Counted from the stretch's first letter, positions 1 through 11,098 are shown. The stretch: 64,000 nucleotides of DNA from Pseudeuparius sepicola (GCA_963920635.1 OY987299.1:27916901-27980900); one strand, 5' to 3'. A program made the numbers and translations. The notes: generated by a model from the letters alone, not told the origin.

Positions 1-1
1 A

Positions 2-181
2 ACTGAAGAGGAAATGAGCATACATAAGCAACTGCACACTGCAGTAGTATCTTCAGCAGGAGTAGAGCGTATCATTACATCTTTTAATTTGTTTCATAGA
101 AAATTAGGAAATAAGCTAGGTACCGAGAAGTCTGCAAAACTTGTCTTTCTGCTGAAATCCTTGAATAAAAAACATAAGTAA
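2..181 (+). CDS. hAT-type transposase, C-terminal dimerisation region (partial)
   Basis: An open frame enters from the left edge and stops at 179-181. The 59 residues include SSAGVERIITSFNLFHRK followed by LGNKLGTEKSAKLVFLLK. This is the pattern of the hAT C-terminal dimerisation domain (hATC), where an S-x-x-ER-x-F/I-S core is followed by a helix around an RL-x-x-EK motif. In hAT transposases this segment dimerises the enzyme and completes the RNase H-like fold. The catalytic DDE part would lie left of the window, so activity cannot be judged. The frame is intact here with no stop or shift. An AT-rich 3' flank with AATAAA-like signals follows. It might be the autonomous partner of the ~1-kb hAT elements further right, but no TIR is seen next to it, so that is only a guess. 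Confidence 0.8.
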   Translation, partial: TEEEMSIHKQLHTAVVSSAGVERIITSFNLFHRKLGNKLGTEKSAKLVFLLKSLNKKHK

Positions 182-599
182 ACGTTTTCATTATCTATTT
201 ATACGTTAAAACAATCAAATATAATTTCCTAATAAAATAATAAAAAGAAAACCACTTTAAACAAAAAATTCTATATATAAATAAAAAAAATCAGATTTTT
301 TTTATTTAAATCCGATTTAAATAAAAAAATTTGATTAATTTGATTTTTTCTAAAAAAATAAAAAAGTCAGCAACCCAGGGTGACAGTCAAGGCAATAAAT
401 TTAAATCTATTTAGATGATATGAATACATCATATCCTACATACATCATAACTTACTGTCTCCGACTCCAAAGATGACTCAATTTCAAGTCGGTGTTATTT
501 TTTGTTAATTTTTTTAAATTTTTAGTGGAGTATGCATACGGGCAAATTTTTGAAGTCGGTTTTTATTTTTTTGGTAAAGATTTTTATTCCTTATTTTTT
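182..599. other. AT-rich flank, nothing recognised
   Basis: AT-rich DNA after the hAT frame. Positions 240-365 are low-complexity with runs of A and T and repeated AAATC/GATTT words. The 61-codon frame at 492-677 is phenylalanine-rich and shows no family features. Confidence 0.6.
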
Positions 600-1085
600 A
601 GTGAATTATTAAGAATTTTCGAAATCGGCCCCTATTTGTCCACCCTTAGGATTGACATTTTTTCTCTTAAAATCTAATTGCTCTTCAAATTTAAGGTAAC
701 CCCTTTCTAATAAAATAATAATCATCCAAATCGGTCCAATATGAAATTTCATCCCCTATTTATCTAACCTTAGGGTGGCATTTTTTCTTTAAATTTAAAT
801 GGGACCACACCTAAGGTACCCCCTTTCCAATAAAGAAAGAATCATCGAAATCGATCCAATATGAAATTTCATCCCCTATTTTCCGCCCCTATGGGTGGAA
901 TTTTTTCTTCAAATTTAAATGGGGCCAGCTCTAAGGTACTCCCTTAAAAAAAAGAATCATCGAAATCCGTTAAATATGAAATTTCATCCCCTATTTGTCC
1001 ACCCTTAGGGGTGGATTTTCTCTTCAAATTTAAATGGGACCGTTCTGTAGGTATACCCTTTCAAATAAAAAAAGAATAATTGTCG
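600..1085. repeat. Tandem repeat of about 120 bp, four diverged units
   Basis: The block TTCATCCCCTATTT followed by a CCCTTAGGGGTGG-like box recurs near 628, 751, 871 and 986, a spacing of roughly 115-123 bp. Each unit also carries TCTTCAAATTTAAATGGG and an AAAGAATCATCGAAATC box. The units have drifted apart by substitutions and small indels. No coding potential is seen. Confidence 0.75.
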
Positions 1086-1359
1086 AAATCGATTTATAAA
1101 TGACGGAGTTCTGAGGTAACGAACATAAAAAAAAATAAAAAAATACAACCGAATTGATAACCTCCTCCTTTTTTGAAGTCGATTAAAAATATGACTTAAT
1201 GGTCCACGAGGAAAAAAAATATTAAAGGAAGTAGAAACAAAGATACCTCTATATTGCATTATGTATTATTATATTCTTGACTTTCGGAAAGGTATGCAAC
1301 AACGATATATCGTTGGTATGCACCATCAAAATCTTTCGGTATTACATAGACCTTCCACA

Positions 1360-1525
1360 TTATCCAAATATAGAAATAAATCGGGGACCCGCAACGCCCC
1401 GTCATTATCCAAAAGCCCATTTCCCGCTCCGAACTCCGTGGGAAGGAGATTTATGGAGGTGCTTCCCTTTTGCCCTTTTCCGATACCTCTAAAAAATACA
1501 TAATAATTATTCCCGCGGCGAAATT
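1360..1525. repeat. Dispersed direct repeat, copy 1
   Basis: About 165 bp here match 2105-2270 in the same orientation: shared blocks are CCAAATATAGAAATAAA, a CCGTCATTA box, AAAGCCCATTTCC, GGAGATTTATGG and a terminal CATAATTATTAT/CCC region. Local GC is higher than in the flanks. Several short frames overlap on both strands but none looks conserved as protein. Confidence 0.65.
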
Positions 1526-1865
1526 TTAAAATGCACAATACTGAAGCCTACGAGCGAAACCCACGACGTTGCTCTTTATGGGTAGCGGCCTCGACTTAAT
1601 TCAAAATGGGAGGTACTTGCTCGTATCATCAAGTAGGAATGTGTTTATTTTGTTTAAAATCAACGATACCAAAATAAAATAGTTATTTGTGTCATAAAAT
1701 TTAAGATTCATGGGCCCTTCAAAAAAATATAATTTAAAAGCGCGGTCACCCATCCATGAGCCGACCGCGCCTGCCATTGCTGCACTTTCCACGTCTTCAT
1801 TTTAGTCTACAAATATTATCGTTGTGCAAACTGACCGAACAGCTCATACTGAAAGGTTACGTTGT

Positions 1866-2005
1866 TATAGGTAACAATTATTCCACATTGAGGGTTAAAT
1901 GATCCTTTATTAGAAAAAATTGTACAATAATGTTTTACTTTAGTGCTGACGGTTTTGAGACTTTTTAGAGCCGATTAAATTTTTTTTATCGATTTCATAA
2001 CAAAA
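1866..2005. repeat. Short copy of the 42.6/52.1-kb repeat family
   Basis: TAGGTAACAATTATTCCACA, then a GGGTTAAATGATCCTTTATT-like block, then AAATTGTACAATAATG and ACTTTAGTGCTGACG follow the order seen at 52380-52600. The middle ~85 bp of the 52-kb copy (the GACGAGCGATGG region) is missing here, so this is an internally deleted relative. Confidence 0.55.
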
Positions 2006-2104
2006 ATGTGTGTCTATCAAACAAACTTAAATAGCAAACCAGCTTTTAGTTCGTAGGATATGCCGTCGTCAGCTAGGACCCTCATTAACAGGTGTGGACC
2101 CTCC

Positions 2105-2270
2105 CATTCCCAAATATAGAAATAAAGCACCGACCCGTAACGTGCCGTCATTACCGGAAAGCCCATTTCCGTCCCCGAAGACTGCAGGATGGAGATTTAT
2201 GGGGGTGGTAGTCTCTAGCCCCCTTCTAGAGGCCCGTAAAAAATATATACACATAATTATTATCCCAGAT
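2105..2270. repeat. Dispersed direct repeat, copy 2
   Basis: Second copy of the 1360-1525 repeat, about 745 bp downstream in the same orientation. The two copies differ by many substitutions, so the duplication is not recent. Confidence 0.65.
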
Positions 2271-2275
2271 GGAAA

Positions 2276-3110
2276 TTTATACTGGATAATAAAGGAATAA
2301 AATCACAGTAACCTGAATATTTCTGAAAAAAACATTTCCGAGTTTAAAAAGTAGAAGAGCCGCCTTCGAAGGCGTAACCTTTCAACGACGCAACACAGAA
2401 ATAAACACCTATGAAAGGAGGAATAAAAGAAATGTCACAGAAAAAACTCCCATTACATGAAAACAACCGTCCCATGATGGCTCAGTCAAGTTGAATGTTT
2501 GAAAACCCGCTTCCGTTTGCTATATGTTATTAATCAGTAAATCACAACAGCTATTTATGCTATTAAGTGCATATAAAATAAGGCTTTATCGGTGGGTCTG
2601 TTTATTGCTGAGGGAGCTTTCAAGGGAGGACAATAATACTTATATGATGAGTCTTCTAAGCCTTGCCTATGCACCCTGACATACAAGATTTTTAACTAGA
2701 CTATCTGAAAATATTCGTTTGCCATCAACTGTTTATTTTAAGATTGTCGATGTGTTCCCGTTTTCAACTCTCTTTACGTAAATACTTCAGATATACTCGA
2801 ATCAAGTAACTCTGATGCCTGGCGTAAATAAAAGCATGTGTTCGATGACGTTTCGCGAAGTATAAGGCGATTGGTCTAAAGGCCACAAAATATCACGCGC
2901 TCCTGACAACAGGGATGTACTCGATCACAAGTTCACCAGTGTTTTTATGCGGTTTTATCTTGTTGTTTTCACATGCGTCTAAGCTATTTAGACACTGCCA
3001 CAAATAGTTTTATGGATGTTGTGCCTGAATGCGACACTGGCGAATATTTCAACACCACGTGCTCTTGTTTACATCAGAGTTATTTGATTTTGATATACCT
3101 ACAACTACTA
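2276..3110. other. No recognisable feature
   Basis: Mixed AT-rich sequence. I see no convincing coding frame, RNA gene or paired terminal repeat here. Confidence 0.5.
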
Positions 3111-3112
3111 TA

Positions 3113-3736
3113 CAGGGTGTCTCAGGTTTTATTTGCAAAAATTTAATAGGCATAACAAAACTCGTAAAAATAAAAAGAAAAGTCCATGTTAACTTGTATG
3201 TTTTAAAGCTTCATTTTCGGTATAAAAGGTGTTTAAGTTAATAAAAAATAAACTTATTTTATGAAAAATCTCGAAAACTGCTTGGCCGATTTTGATAAAA
3301 GTTAGTATGTTTTTAGTATCTAATAAGTAAGGAGCTTAACTTGATGTAATTAAATTAAATTTATTTGTTCCAGGGGCAGCGCTAGGGCATCCTAGTTTGA
3401 TATTTAAAGATAAAAATTTAGCACGCCACTGCTTTTTTTAGAAGTTTGATATAATTGTATGGAATTTATGTTTTGTTCCTTGCATTTCTTGTCTATCTTA
3501 CTTACTTTTCGAGAAAAAATCTGTTTATCCATCCGCCCCTGAAGATAGAAATGTAATTCCATTAATAAAATTAAATAATAAATGAATTGTTCGAATAATA
3601 ACCTCTAACATCAACACTTTTCTACAACGACGAAAAACAGATTTTATATTAATTTTAACACCCTGTATCTCGAAAACGAAGCTCTAAAACATATGAACTT
3701 TTATTCTGATTTTCCGATAAAAGCTGAGATACCCTG
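3113..3736. mobile_element. Non-autonomous TIR element with TA flanks (624 bp)
   Basis: The left end reads CAGGGTGTCTCAG and the right end, reverse-complemented, reads CAGGGTATCTCAGC; both are bordered by TA (3111-3112 and 3737-3738). TA duplication with a short TIR is the habit of Tc1/mariner-superfamily elements. No transposase frame is visible inside; the interior is AT-rich. Several other elements in the window use the same CAGGGTG start with different internal sequence. Confidence 0.65.
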
Positions 3737-3738
3737 TA

Positions 3739-4730
3739 CCTATACTAGGTATATCTACACTTACCACTAAAGGAAGAAATTAAATTATTGAACGTCTACC
3801 TGAAAAAAAAATAATAAAAAGGATTAGAAACTGAATCCACAGGAAATGTAAATTAACATAAAAACACATATCAGTAAATGTGCACCTCTATGTCCATGTG
3901 AGATATGGCTAGTTCAAGAATTTTACAGCATTTATCATCCCATAGTAATAACTTCTGCGTTTAAGCCCATAAACACATTATTGAAAGTCAAGCGGAAATT
4001 AAGTATCTTAGTGAACCCATGCATCACAGGTTTATCCCTGACATGATATCGAGCGCATTCACGCAGTGCGATTAACCGAATATTTCAGTCAACGGATTAA
4101 CACAATTTCAAAATTATCACCATATTAATTTCGCATTATTTGCGACAGTCATGAATCAAATTATAGAGGCGATCAGGCTAATGTTATACGATGTGGAAAT
4201 ATTTAGTAAAAATCTGCTTTGTATAAAATATAAAAACATAATATACAACCTGTATAGTATTTAACTTTCAAAGTGCAGTAAAAATTCAAAAATAGTTAAA
4301 TTTTGCGTAGAGTTCTCTGTTTCTTGTTAGCTCAAGTTGACATAATTGTGGTTGTTACTGCCTTTGCCTGAATAATAATTATCGATTTATGTTGATAGTT
4401 CATAAACTTGGAAACGTAATTATTGTTCTTCATCCTCTCTATATTACTAGGTATGGAAATTATACAACAGTGCGAAACTACATCCAAAGTTGGAACGTTA
4501 TAATTCGCCCAGCGACCTGTATCTACAGCATAGTCTCACATTACGAGTAGGTAGAAATGGAATATGTGCCGCAAGCTTTTATAAGGCGTTCCTGCAAGTT
4601 CAGATGTTTCAGAGGGAAAAATGGATTTATTTTTTAATTGTGGACTAAATACCAATTATAATATTCTACTTGTCACTATCCAAAAAACATATCTATATGA
4701 AATGATACTATACTATTTCTATATTACTAT
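3739..4730. other. AT-rich spacer, no gene recognised
   Basis: No coding frame with family features and no paired repeats that I can support. Several diffuse near-palindromic AT stretches only. Confidence 0.5.
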
Positions 4731-4732
4731 TG

Positions 4733-5187
4733 TTACAAGAAAATGTGATAATGGGCAAACATTCAAAGTTAACAAAAAGAAAAAACTAGTAACCGCATAT
4801 ACGTGTTTCATGCTATTTGGCAATCATCAGTACGGTGTAACATTAACCAAATCAAAAGATAGGCATGATTTGGGAAGCTAATCTTACATCCTTATTGTCA
4901 TTGTATCTTGGGTTATGAAGATTTCCACGCAGGTCGCTTTAGCAGCCTCCGTGGCGATGTTAGTACAAGCCCCAAAATAGGGGATGTGTGGACTGAAGCT
5001 GCAAATGAGCTGTTGGCTCCTGCCGGGACTTCATTTGTTGCTTCCCAAATCATGCCTATCTTTTGATTTGGTTAATGTTACATCGTACTGATGATTGCCA
5101 AATAGCATGAAACACGTGTATGCGGTTACTAGTATTTTCTTTTTGTTAACTTTGAGTGTTTGCCCATTATCACCTTTTCTTGTAATT
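4733..5187. repeat. Foldback element with ~148-bp inverted arms
   Basis: Arm 4733-4880 is the inverse of 5040-5187 with few mismatches: shared blocks include the reverse complements of AAACACGTGTATGCGG, ATGATTGCCAAATAGCATG and GCTTCCCAAATCATGCC. The ~160-bp loop (4881-5039) is more GC-rich. Long arms with a short loop suggest a foldback-type DNA element or a duplicated inversion. The frame at 4621-4881 lies within one arm and is not regarded as a gene. Confidence 0.75.
4877..4904. repeat. 28-bp perfect direct repeat, copy 1
   Basis: GCTAATCTTACATCCTTATT plus 8 further bases are repeated exactly at 5203-5230. One copy lies at the inner end of the foldback arm and the other just outside the right arm. 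Confidence 0.8.
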
Positions 5188-5202
5188 AGTACATTTACAC
5201 TC

Positions 5203-5230
5203 GCTAATCTTACATCCTTATTGTCATTGT
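5203..5230. repeat. 28-bp perfect direct repeat, copy 2
   Basis: Identical to 4877-4904. Its position outside the right arm, 16 bp beyond the inverted repeat, points to a rearranged or template-switched duplication. Confidence 0.8.
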
Positions 5231-5750
5231 TCTCTATTGTTTACATTTACTGTGAAAACATGTTCGGAATTAAAACTTTTGAGACTTTGTAATATCACAA
5301 ATAACAAAGGTTACCTAAGTCATTGCGTGAACATAATAAGTATACATTAAGGTACTAAGCCAATTTTTTATCGAACAAAAAAGTTGTAACAAAATTTAAA
5401 TAACCCGCCACATTTACCGCGGTTACATTAAGGTTATGGCCCTTGGCTATGCCCTTCAATGCCACCAGTGCTACAACGGTTTTAGTCGCTTAAATGCAAT
5501 CGCTCATCTGTTGGTCATATTGGGGTTCAGTCACGAAAAGTATAGACAGGTACCTAAAAACTTTTCAATTTTACTATTCCAAGTCCAGTTTCTTAGTTAC
5601 CATTACGTAATAAATAAGCCGTTCTCCTTCAATACTTATTACAGTTATTAAATAGTTATATTATCTGCATCCATTTGAAATAGATTCCTATCTTTTTTGG
5701 CTTAGAATTAGGCCCACAAAAAATTTGATAATTAGACCGTCAGATACTGA
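5231..5750. other. No recognisable feature
   Basis: AT-rich spacer. The 71-codon frame at 5436-5651 has no recognised domain. Confidence 0.45.
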
Positions 5751-5751
5751 C

Positions 5752-6067
5752 TACGTTTATCTCGTGACAAATCGATCGGATTGAAATGGATCCGATTGAG
5801 CGATGTCAAAACGTTTATAATTCTGCGTTTACATCATCAGTATTGAATCCTACGGTTTTCAATCCTCTCTAGGGACATAATCTTATTATACTTATTCAAC
5901 AGTAGGTTGGTGCACATTCTGGCCAACTTCTGTTTGGAAATAGCGGCTTAACTTGAAATTTTAAATCTGATTGAATTTCAATCTGTAGTGTTTACGCCGT
6001 CTATTTGAGTCCGCTCCAGTCAATTCAAACCTCTCTCAATCGGATCGAACGCGTCGAGATAAACGTA
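5752..6067. repeat. Imperfect inverted repeat, possible small TIR element
   Basis: TACGTTTATCTCG (5752-5764) is perfectly inverted at 6055-6067, and inside it ATCCGATTGAG is matched by CTCAATCGGAT near 6036-6046. The arms extend with lower identity over about 50 bp. No clear target duplication is seen. Confidence 0.5.
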
Positions 6068-6360
6068 TGTCATTGACATATTTAGGTGCCCCATTTTATA
6101 TAACATACAAGAGTAAGAATCGAAGAGGGTTGAAAAGTACATCGATGTTGAGTAGAATAAAGGGAAATTTACGAGGAGCCCCTGGGGATAACATATGGAA
6201 AATTCGATTTAAAGGCGTAATCTTGTAAGGAAAAATCGCTATTTTGACCGATTTTTCCACACAAGCCATAGAAAGTATGAAAAAGTGGAGAGAGATATAG
6301 AAACACAATAAAACAGCTTCAATGCTCGGTATTTACCGGTTAAAAAAAATGACATATTGA

Positions 6361-6368
6361 TGACGTCA
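6361..6368. promoter_or_regulatory. TGACGTCA palindrome (CRE-like)
   Basis: A perfect TGACGTCA is followed 20 bp later by a second half-type TGACGTG. These match CREB/ATF-type bZIP sites, but without a promoter nearby this is only a sequence match. Confidence 0.2.
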
Positions 6369-7059
6369 CAAAGGGATTGTTGATGACGTGAAATTCTATT
6401 ACCGCTTATAACCAAAATCGCTCGAAAACCATTGGTAAATACCTTTTGTTACCGGTAATTATCTAAGTTGGGAATCAGGAACCTTTGGCACTTAGAAAAT
6501 ACTTTTTTTGCTTAAGTTCAGACTTAATCATCTCCTGATGTTGCTATAAGATGGTTAGCGAAACGCGCGTCGAGTACAAAAAAACAAAGTTTTGGTGTGT
6601 GCAGTTAAGCAAAAAAGTATTAACCGGTAACTATCGCTTATTCGCTCGAATTCGGCTAATGAGAGTAGGTACGTATTGATTTGTTCCGTTTATTGTAATT
6701 ATATGATCGACACGTCCAGTTGTTTGATAAATATTGACATTCTATAGATAGCACAAAATTTTGAAAATATATACACTAACAAACCGCAGAAAAAAACACT
6801 AAAATTTAAGCTATGTATAGGCATGACGATACGCCCCTAGAAAACTTGATTTTAATACCTAATTTTAGCGGCTTACTAAACAAAAAATTTAAATTTAACT
6901 CTAAATATCCGCATTTAGAGGTACCTACTTTTCGATGTTAAAAATTAGAAGTTTAAGGAAAATACTAAGGAATTATACGTGCCATAATTATTTTACCGTA
7001 AAAAGAATTTCATTCTCGTCTTGAGTGCTTCTGAGGTTCCTGGGCGGAGTTCTCCCCTT
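6369..7059. other. AT-rich spacer
   Basis: Contains one CTGATG...GCGAAAC module near 6535-6575 that recurs elsewhere in the window. No gene recognised. Confidence 0.45.
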
Positions 7060-7270
7060 GTTGCCACCGAGTTTCGAAAATAAAAGGCGGGCATCAAATG
7101 CAGCGCGTTCCCGCTAAAAATAGCAGCCAAAATAAACAGTCGAGAGAGGTTCCTGTTTCGCACATTAATAATACAGCGAGCGAAAGTAGCGGCAGGTATG
7201 GCCTTATTAATTTTTCAGCTGCCCGCTCGACCATTACTTGTTAGGCGGCGCTGAGGAATTTCACGGCCAA
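7060..7270. promoter_or_regulatory. Complex single-copy-looking block, possible enhancer
   Basis: This ~210-bp block is richer in GC and in complexity than its surroundings and has no copy elsewhere in the window. It contains several homeodomain-like TTAATAAT/TTATTAATTT cores spaced among CAGCTG and GCGAGCG words. It could be a conserved host regulatory element, but only cross-species conservation would show that. Confidence 0.2.
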
Positions 7271-8454
7271 GAGAAATTCCAGATGCGTTAAGACAACTAA
7301 CAAACATCTCAAAATGTTGGGGTTATCTTTGCAGGCAATTGTTTCTGTCCAACGACTTTAATCCTGAACAAGTTTCGCTAATTAAATGTTTCGATAATAT
7401 GAAAACAGCACTTTATCCACACAGAAACTGCTGTTCGGAAACCGCTTGACGACATTGGAAACCCGCCGGATACAGTAAAAAAATGCAAAAGCTGCAAACA
7501 AACAAAAAACCTCTCTTACGATACTAACTTGATTAGATTCTGTTCATCATTTCGTGATTTAGACGATACCCTATTGTGAATTAATAAAGATACAACTAAA
7601 AAATGGATATGATATACGGAATGGGAATTTCCGCAGTGACAAAAAATGTTAAATTAGAGAAAAATGATGGAAATCAAAGCAACTAGGCGTTAATGTTCAA
7701 AATGGTATGGTGGCATATGTATTAATTCTTTACAACTTTTCTTAATAAAATTGGTGAATATGTTAAACAGAAAACGCACTTTACCTTTATTTTCCAAAAA
7801 CTGAAAATATTACAAAATTACTTTCAAGCAGGGCTGGATCCCAAAGGGTCAAATTTCAATTTGGAATTTTTTTATCTTTTACACCTTTTTTCACTTATCT
7901 TATACGATAAAATCCATCGTGTATGAAAAAACTGAAATTGACAGTGAGCAAGAGTTACGTGCGCGAATTGAAGATGCTGCCGTTCGAATACACAATAATT
8001 CCGGATTATTTGCGCTTATTCGTGGATCGCTTATGAATAGAATTAATAACTTGTTAAAGGTAATAAATTAACTGAAACTATTCTGGATTTATCGACACAT
8101 CATAAAACTGTTTCCCCAACAATTTAAAAACCACAAAAAATATCGAACTTTTAGGCTTTTCCTCAATATTTCGACATTTTTTGATATTTCTGGGAGTAAC
8201 TAAAAAATAAGTAAATTTAGGATATGTTGATGTAATTGCCAACGACGCACTGGTAGTTACAGGCCTCCATGCGATGTTTACTAGCTCGGCCAATCAGAAG
8301 CGTCGTTAATTAGGGGTTTAAATGCACTTCTGAAAATATTTTATAATTTTTTGTTGGTTTATTTTAGAATTTTTTAAATTTCGGATTCGCATTACGCTAA
8401 TTTATATCCACCTGTGGTTAAAATTTTTTACATCATGACTGAATCACCCTGTAT
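7271..8454. other. No gene recognised; ends in a TIR-like boundary
   Basis: AT-rich spacer. At 8444-8456 the words CACCCTGTA and TACAGTGTG sit back to back, which looks like the right end of one CAGGGTG-type element directly adjoining the left end of the next. I could not identify the left partner of the first. Confidence 0.4.
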
Positions 8455-9619
8455 ACAGTGTGACTCATTTGTTTTCGGGTCACTGTAAAAAGTTTATTAA
8501 TTATGCAATTTGACCAGGATTATTTTAAATTGTAGAGCTTGATAAACTGCATTTTGTGAGCAAAAATGTCCTCAAAGGCCTGCTATTCCAGTTTCTAGGA
8601 ACAACATTAGAAAAAAATCTGTGCACTCCATGAATTCAGCGCCCCTGAAAACGGGCCTGTACCAGATTGTATCAAAAAATTTCAAGTAATAACGATTTTG
8701 TAAAAATAATTAAAAATGCACACTACTTTTTAGATTTCTCAAACTTATTTTAAAATCTATACCTAGTCATCCATGAAAAACAACTGAAATATTTAATTGT
8801 CAAAGCTGACAAATTAAAGTATAAAACAAATTTAAATTTAAGCGAGAAAATTGAAATTATTCGTCTTGTTGGCGGCAACATGCGTTTGAGAAGAGAAGCT
8901 GCGAGTTCATCCAGATAGACCAGTAAGTCAAAGTACTACTATGTGCAACATGTTAATAAAATTTTAATTGCAAGGGGATTGGTTTACAAATATTTGCTTA
9001 AAGCCAGACATAATGGACGTCCTGGACTTTTAAGAAAGAAAAACCACATTTTACAATCTTCGAACCACAATCCCCGAACTAGTAGGTATTAGTTAGTTTT
9101 GACTTTCATATATCCCCCAGAGAAATTATTATTACAAGATATGTGGAACAAAAAAATTAAAACTTCATAGCCAACATTTTTGCAGACATTGGAACAGGGA
9201 GATGAAAAAGGAAGATTAGAGTTTTGTTCATGGCTGCGTGCACGGAAAATATCTAAACAAAGGTAACTTTTTAAATGAAATTTTATTTACCGACGAAGCC
9301 ACCTTTACTGCAAATGGGATGGTTTCGAGTCAAAATTGCCGTTACTAGTCAGGCTCACAAACCAGAATTCATAAATGCAAGGTGACAGTATTCGCAAAAA
9401 AATTACGTTTGGTGTGGAATACTATAAACGACAGAATAATTATTGGTAATTTTAATGCAGTTGGGTCTTTAAATTTTCTTGAGAATGAGTTTGTGAACAC
9501 ATCAGATGAATTACCATTAAGGTACCGCCTTAATTTGTTTCAGTTATATGGTAGTCCTATTCATAATACTTGTTTGATAAGAGACTGGCTAAATGAAAAT
9601 TTTGAAAACTGTTGGATAG

Positions 9620-9627
9620 GACGAAAC
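9620..9627. repeat. 8-bp target-site duplication, left (GACGAAAC)
   Basis: GACGAAAC directly precedes the element start CAGGGAC and is repeated exactly at 10620-10627. Eight base pairs is the hAT-superfamily duplication length. Confidence 0.9.
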
Positions 9628-10619
9628 CAGGGACTCTTTAAAGCAAGGGGACCCAGCATTATACTTTCCAAAGTGAGGCCTATTCTTTCCTCATTCTAAT
9701 AGTGATGCCAAGTATGGCATTTTATTGGAGAATCTATGAATATAACAGGTACTTTAATTGTTAGTAAAAATTAATAATGGTTTCCATGATTTCTAAAAAT
9801 TAGACTTGACAATGTTGTGTCTACAAGTGCAGAATATGGCAACTGTCAAATGAAACAAATGTATTTTATAGTTGAAATTGATTTCCAGCAATTATTTATG
9901 CGGATGTAAGTAATAAGTATGGTGTAAGTCATTGCCAATTTTGCTTATTTAAGAATTTGTCGCTATTGCACCTTCTTACCAGGTTCCTTAATCCAATTAT
10001 TGTAATATGGTAGGTATACTTGAACTTTCGTCCCTTGTTGAATGTATCTACCTAAAGAACTTTCACAAATTTCGGGATGGACTAATAAGATTAGGTCTAG
10101 TCATTCTAATCATGTAGTTTTCCTCGGTGTTCATTATAAAAATTTTGTAATTTTATTTCTCTAGCAAGGAACCTCACAAACTTAATAAACTTGTAGTCGT
10201 AGATAAAAACTCTTTAAAAAAAGACCTGAAGTTACCTGCTTAATGATTTAAAATTTACGAAATACGATTTTTGTTTTGAACTGCCTACTTACGTAATGCC
10301 CACGTAATCAGAATTGTAGGATTACTAGCTACTACAGGCGGCCGGATTACCTTTAATTGACACATTTGAGTATCTGGAAGTTAGAAAACTTAAAAATTGT
10401 GAATTATGATGGGAGATATTTTGCCTCCTTTAGAATCTATGGCACTGGCACGTCACATAAAACCTGATGGCAGTTGGACACTGACATATAACATAACCTT
10501 GTACCAGCCCCCTTGTGGTCTCCTTGGAGTCGACAGAAAACAAAATTCTCCTCAAGGCTTTACTTTTCCTATGCGATAGACTGTGACATGCTGGGTCCCC
10601 TTATTTTAAAGAGTCCCTG
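9628..10619. mobile_element. Non-autonomous hAT element, copy 1 (992 bp)
   Basis: TIRs read CAGGGACTCTTTAAAGCAAG at the left and, inverted, CAGGGACTCTTTAAAATAAG at the right, both continuing into GGGACCCAGCAT. CAGGG-type termini with an exact 8-bp duplication are diagnostic of hAT transposons. The interior has no long reading frame and no transposase motif, so it must be mobilised in trans. Related copies lie at 32444-33782 (inverted) and 34705-35730 (same orientation). It has inserted into the decayed mariner-type transposase, so it is younger than that copy. Confidence 0.9.
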
Positions 10620-10627
10620 GACGAAAC
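10620..10627. repeat. 8-bp target-site duplication, right (GACGAAAC)
   Basis: Exact repeat of 9620-9627, directly following the element end GAGTCCCTG. Confidence 0.9.
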
Positions 10628-10740
10628 AGTCCTTTCATTGAGTTCCCCTGATCTGACGTCGCTATCCTTTTTTCTCTGGGGTTACTTAAAGAAAAATATT
10701 ATAAATAAAGGCCCCAAAGTTTACAAAAACTACAAGCTAG

Positions 10741-11098
10741 GACAATCCATGGCGGCGCGGGAATTACCCCACAGCAGCAGAATTGCGTCCACCAAAATAA
10801 GGTTCGGGTTTTCCTTTCCTATAAGTAAAAAATCCAATTCGCAGCTCCGTCGTTTCCTCGCCGTTCTCCCCGCGAGGCGCGGGCGGGGTAGATCCCCCGC
10901 CACCGCCTCGGCATTCCCCCACATTAACCTCCAAACACCCCCCGATTACCTATTCACCGCCCCACCCCGCCCCAGTTCCAGTTTTGTTTCCAGAGGCATC
11001 CCCGGGGCGATTCCGGGAGGCTCACGCCGGATTTATCGGCCCGAAAAATCCTTCTGGATTAGGACGAACCCCCTTCTTGCGGATATCGCCGAGACTAC
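10741..11098. promoter_or_regulatory. CpG-rich island A
   Basis: GC- and CpG-rich sequence begins abruptly after the mariner remnant, with GCGAGGCGCGGGCGGGG near 10871 and CCCCGGGGCGATTCCGGGAGG-like sequence near 11000. A 154-codon frame runs through it, but its product is proline- and serine-rich low-complexity sequence with no domain, so it is probably a side effect of few AT-rich stops. A host promoter, non-coding exon or mobile-element cargo are all possible. Confidence 0.35.

Larger units (their letters stand above)
8455..10735 (+). pseudogene. Decayed Tc1/mariner-type transposase (split by a hAT insertion)
   Basis: Pieces of an insect Tc1/mariner-superfamily transposase follow in order on the plus strand. 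An N-terminal HTH remnant near 8845-9030 includes HPDRPVSQST and KARHNGRPG. The first catalytic region FTDEATFTANG lies near 9290. A central block at 9382-9627 carries a degraded version of the usual FQ-DGAPAH motif, followed by RDWLNENFENCWIGR. The last block, SPDLTSLSFFLWGYLKKN, is at 10640-10695. At least two frameshifts and several stops break it. The second catalytic Asp is replaced (FQLYGSPIH) and the Asp expected after SPDLT-L is Ser, so it is dead. The frame is interrupted exactly at 9628-10619 by a hAT element; removing that in thought joins WIGR to the SPDLT block. A TIR-like TACAGTGTGACTC at 8455 may be its left end. Confidence 0.8.
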
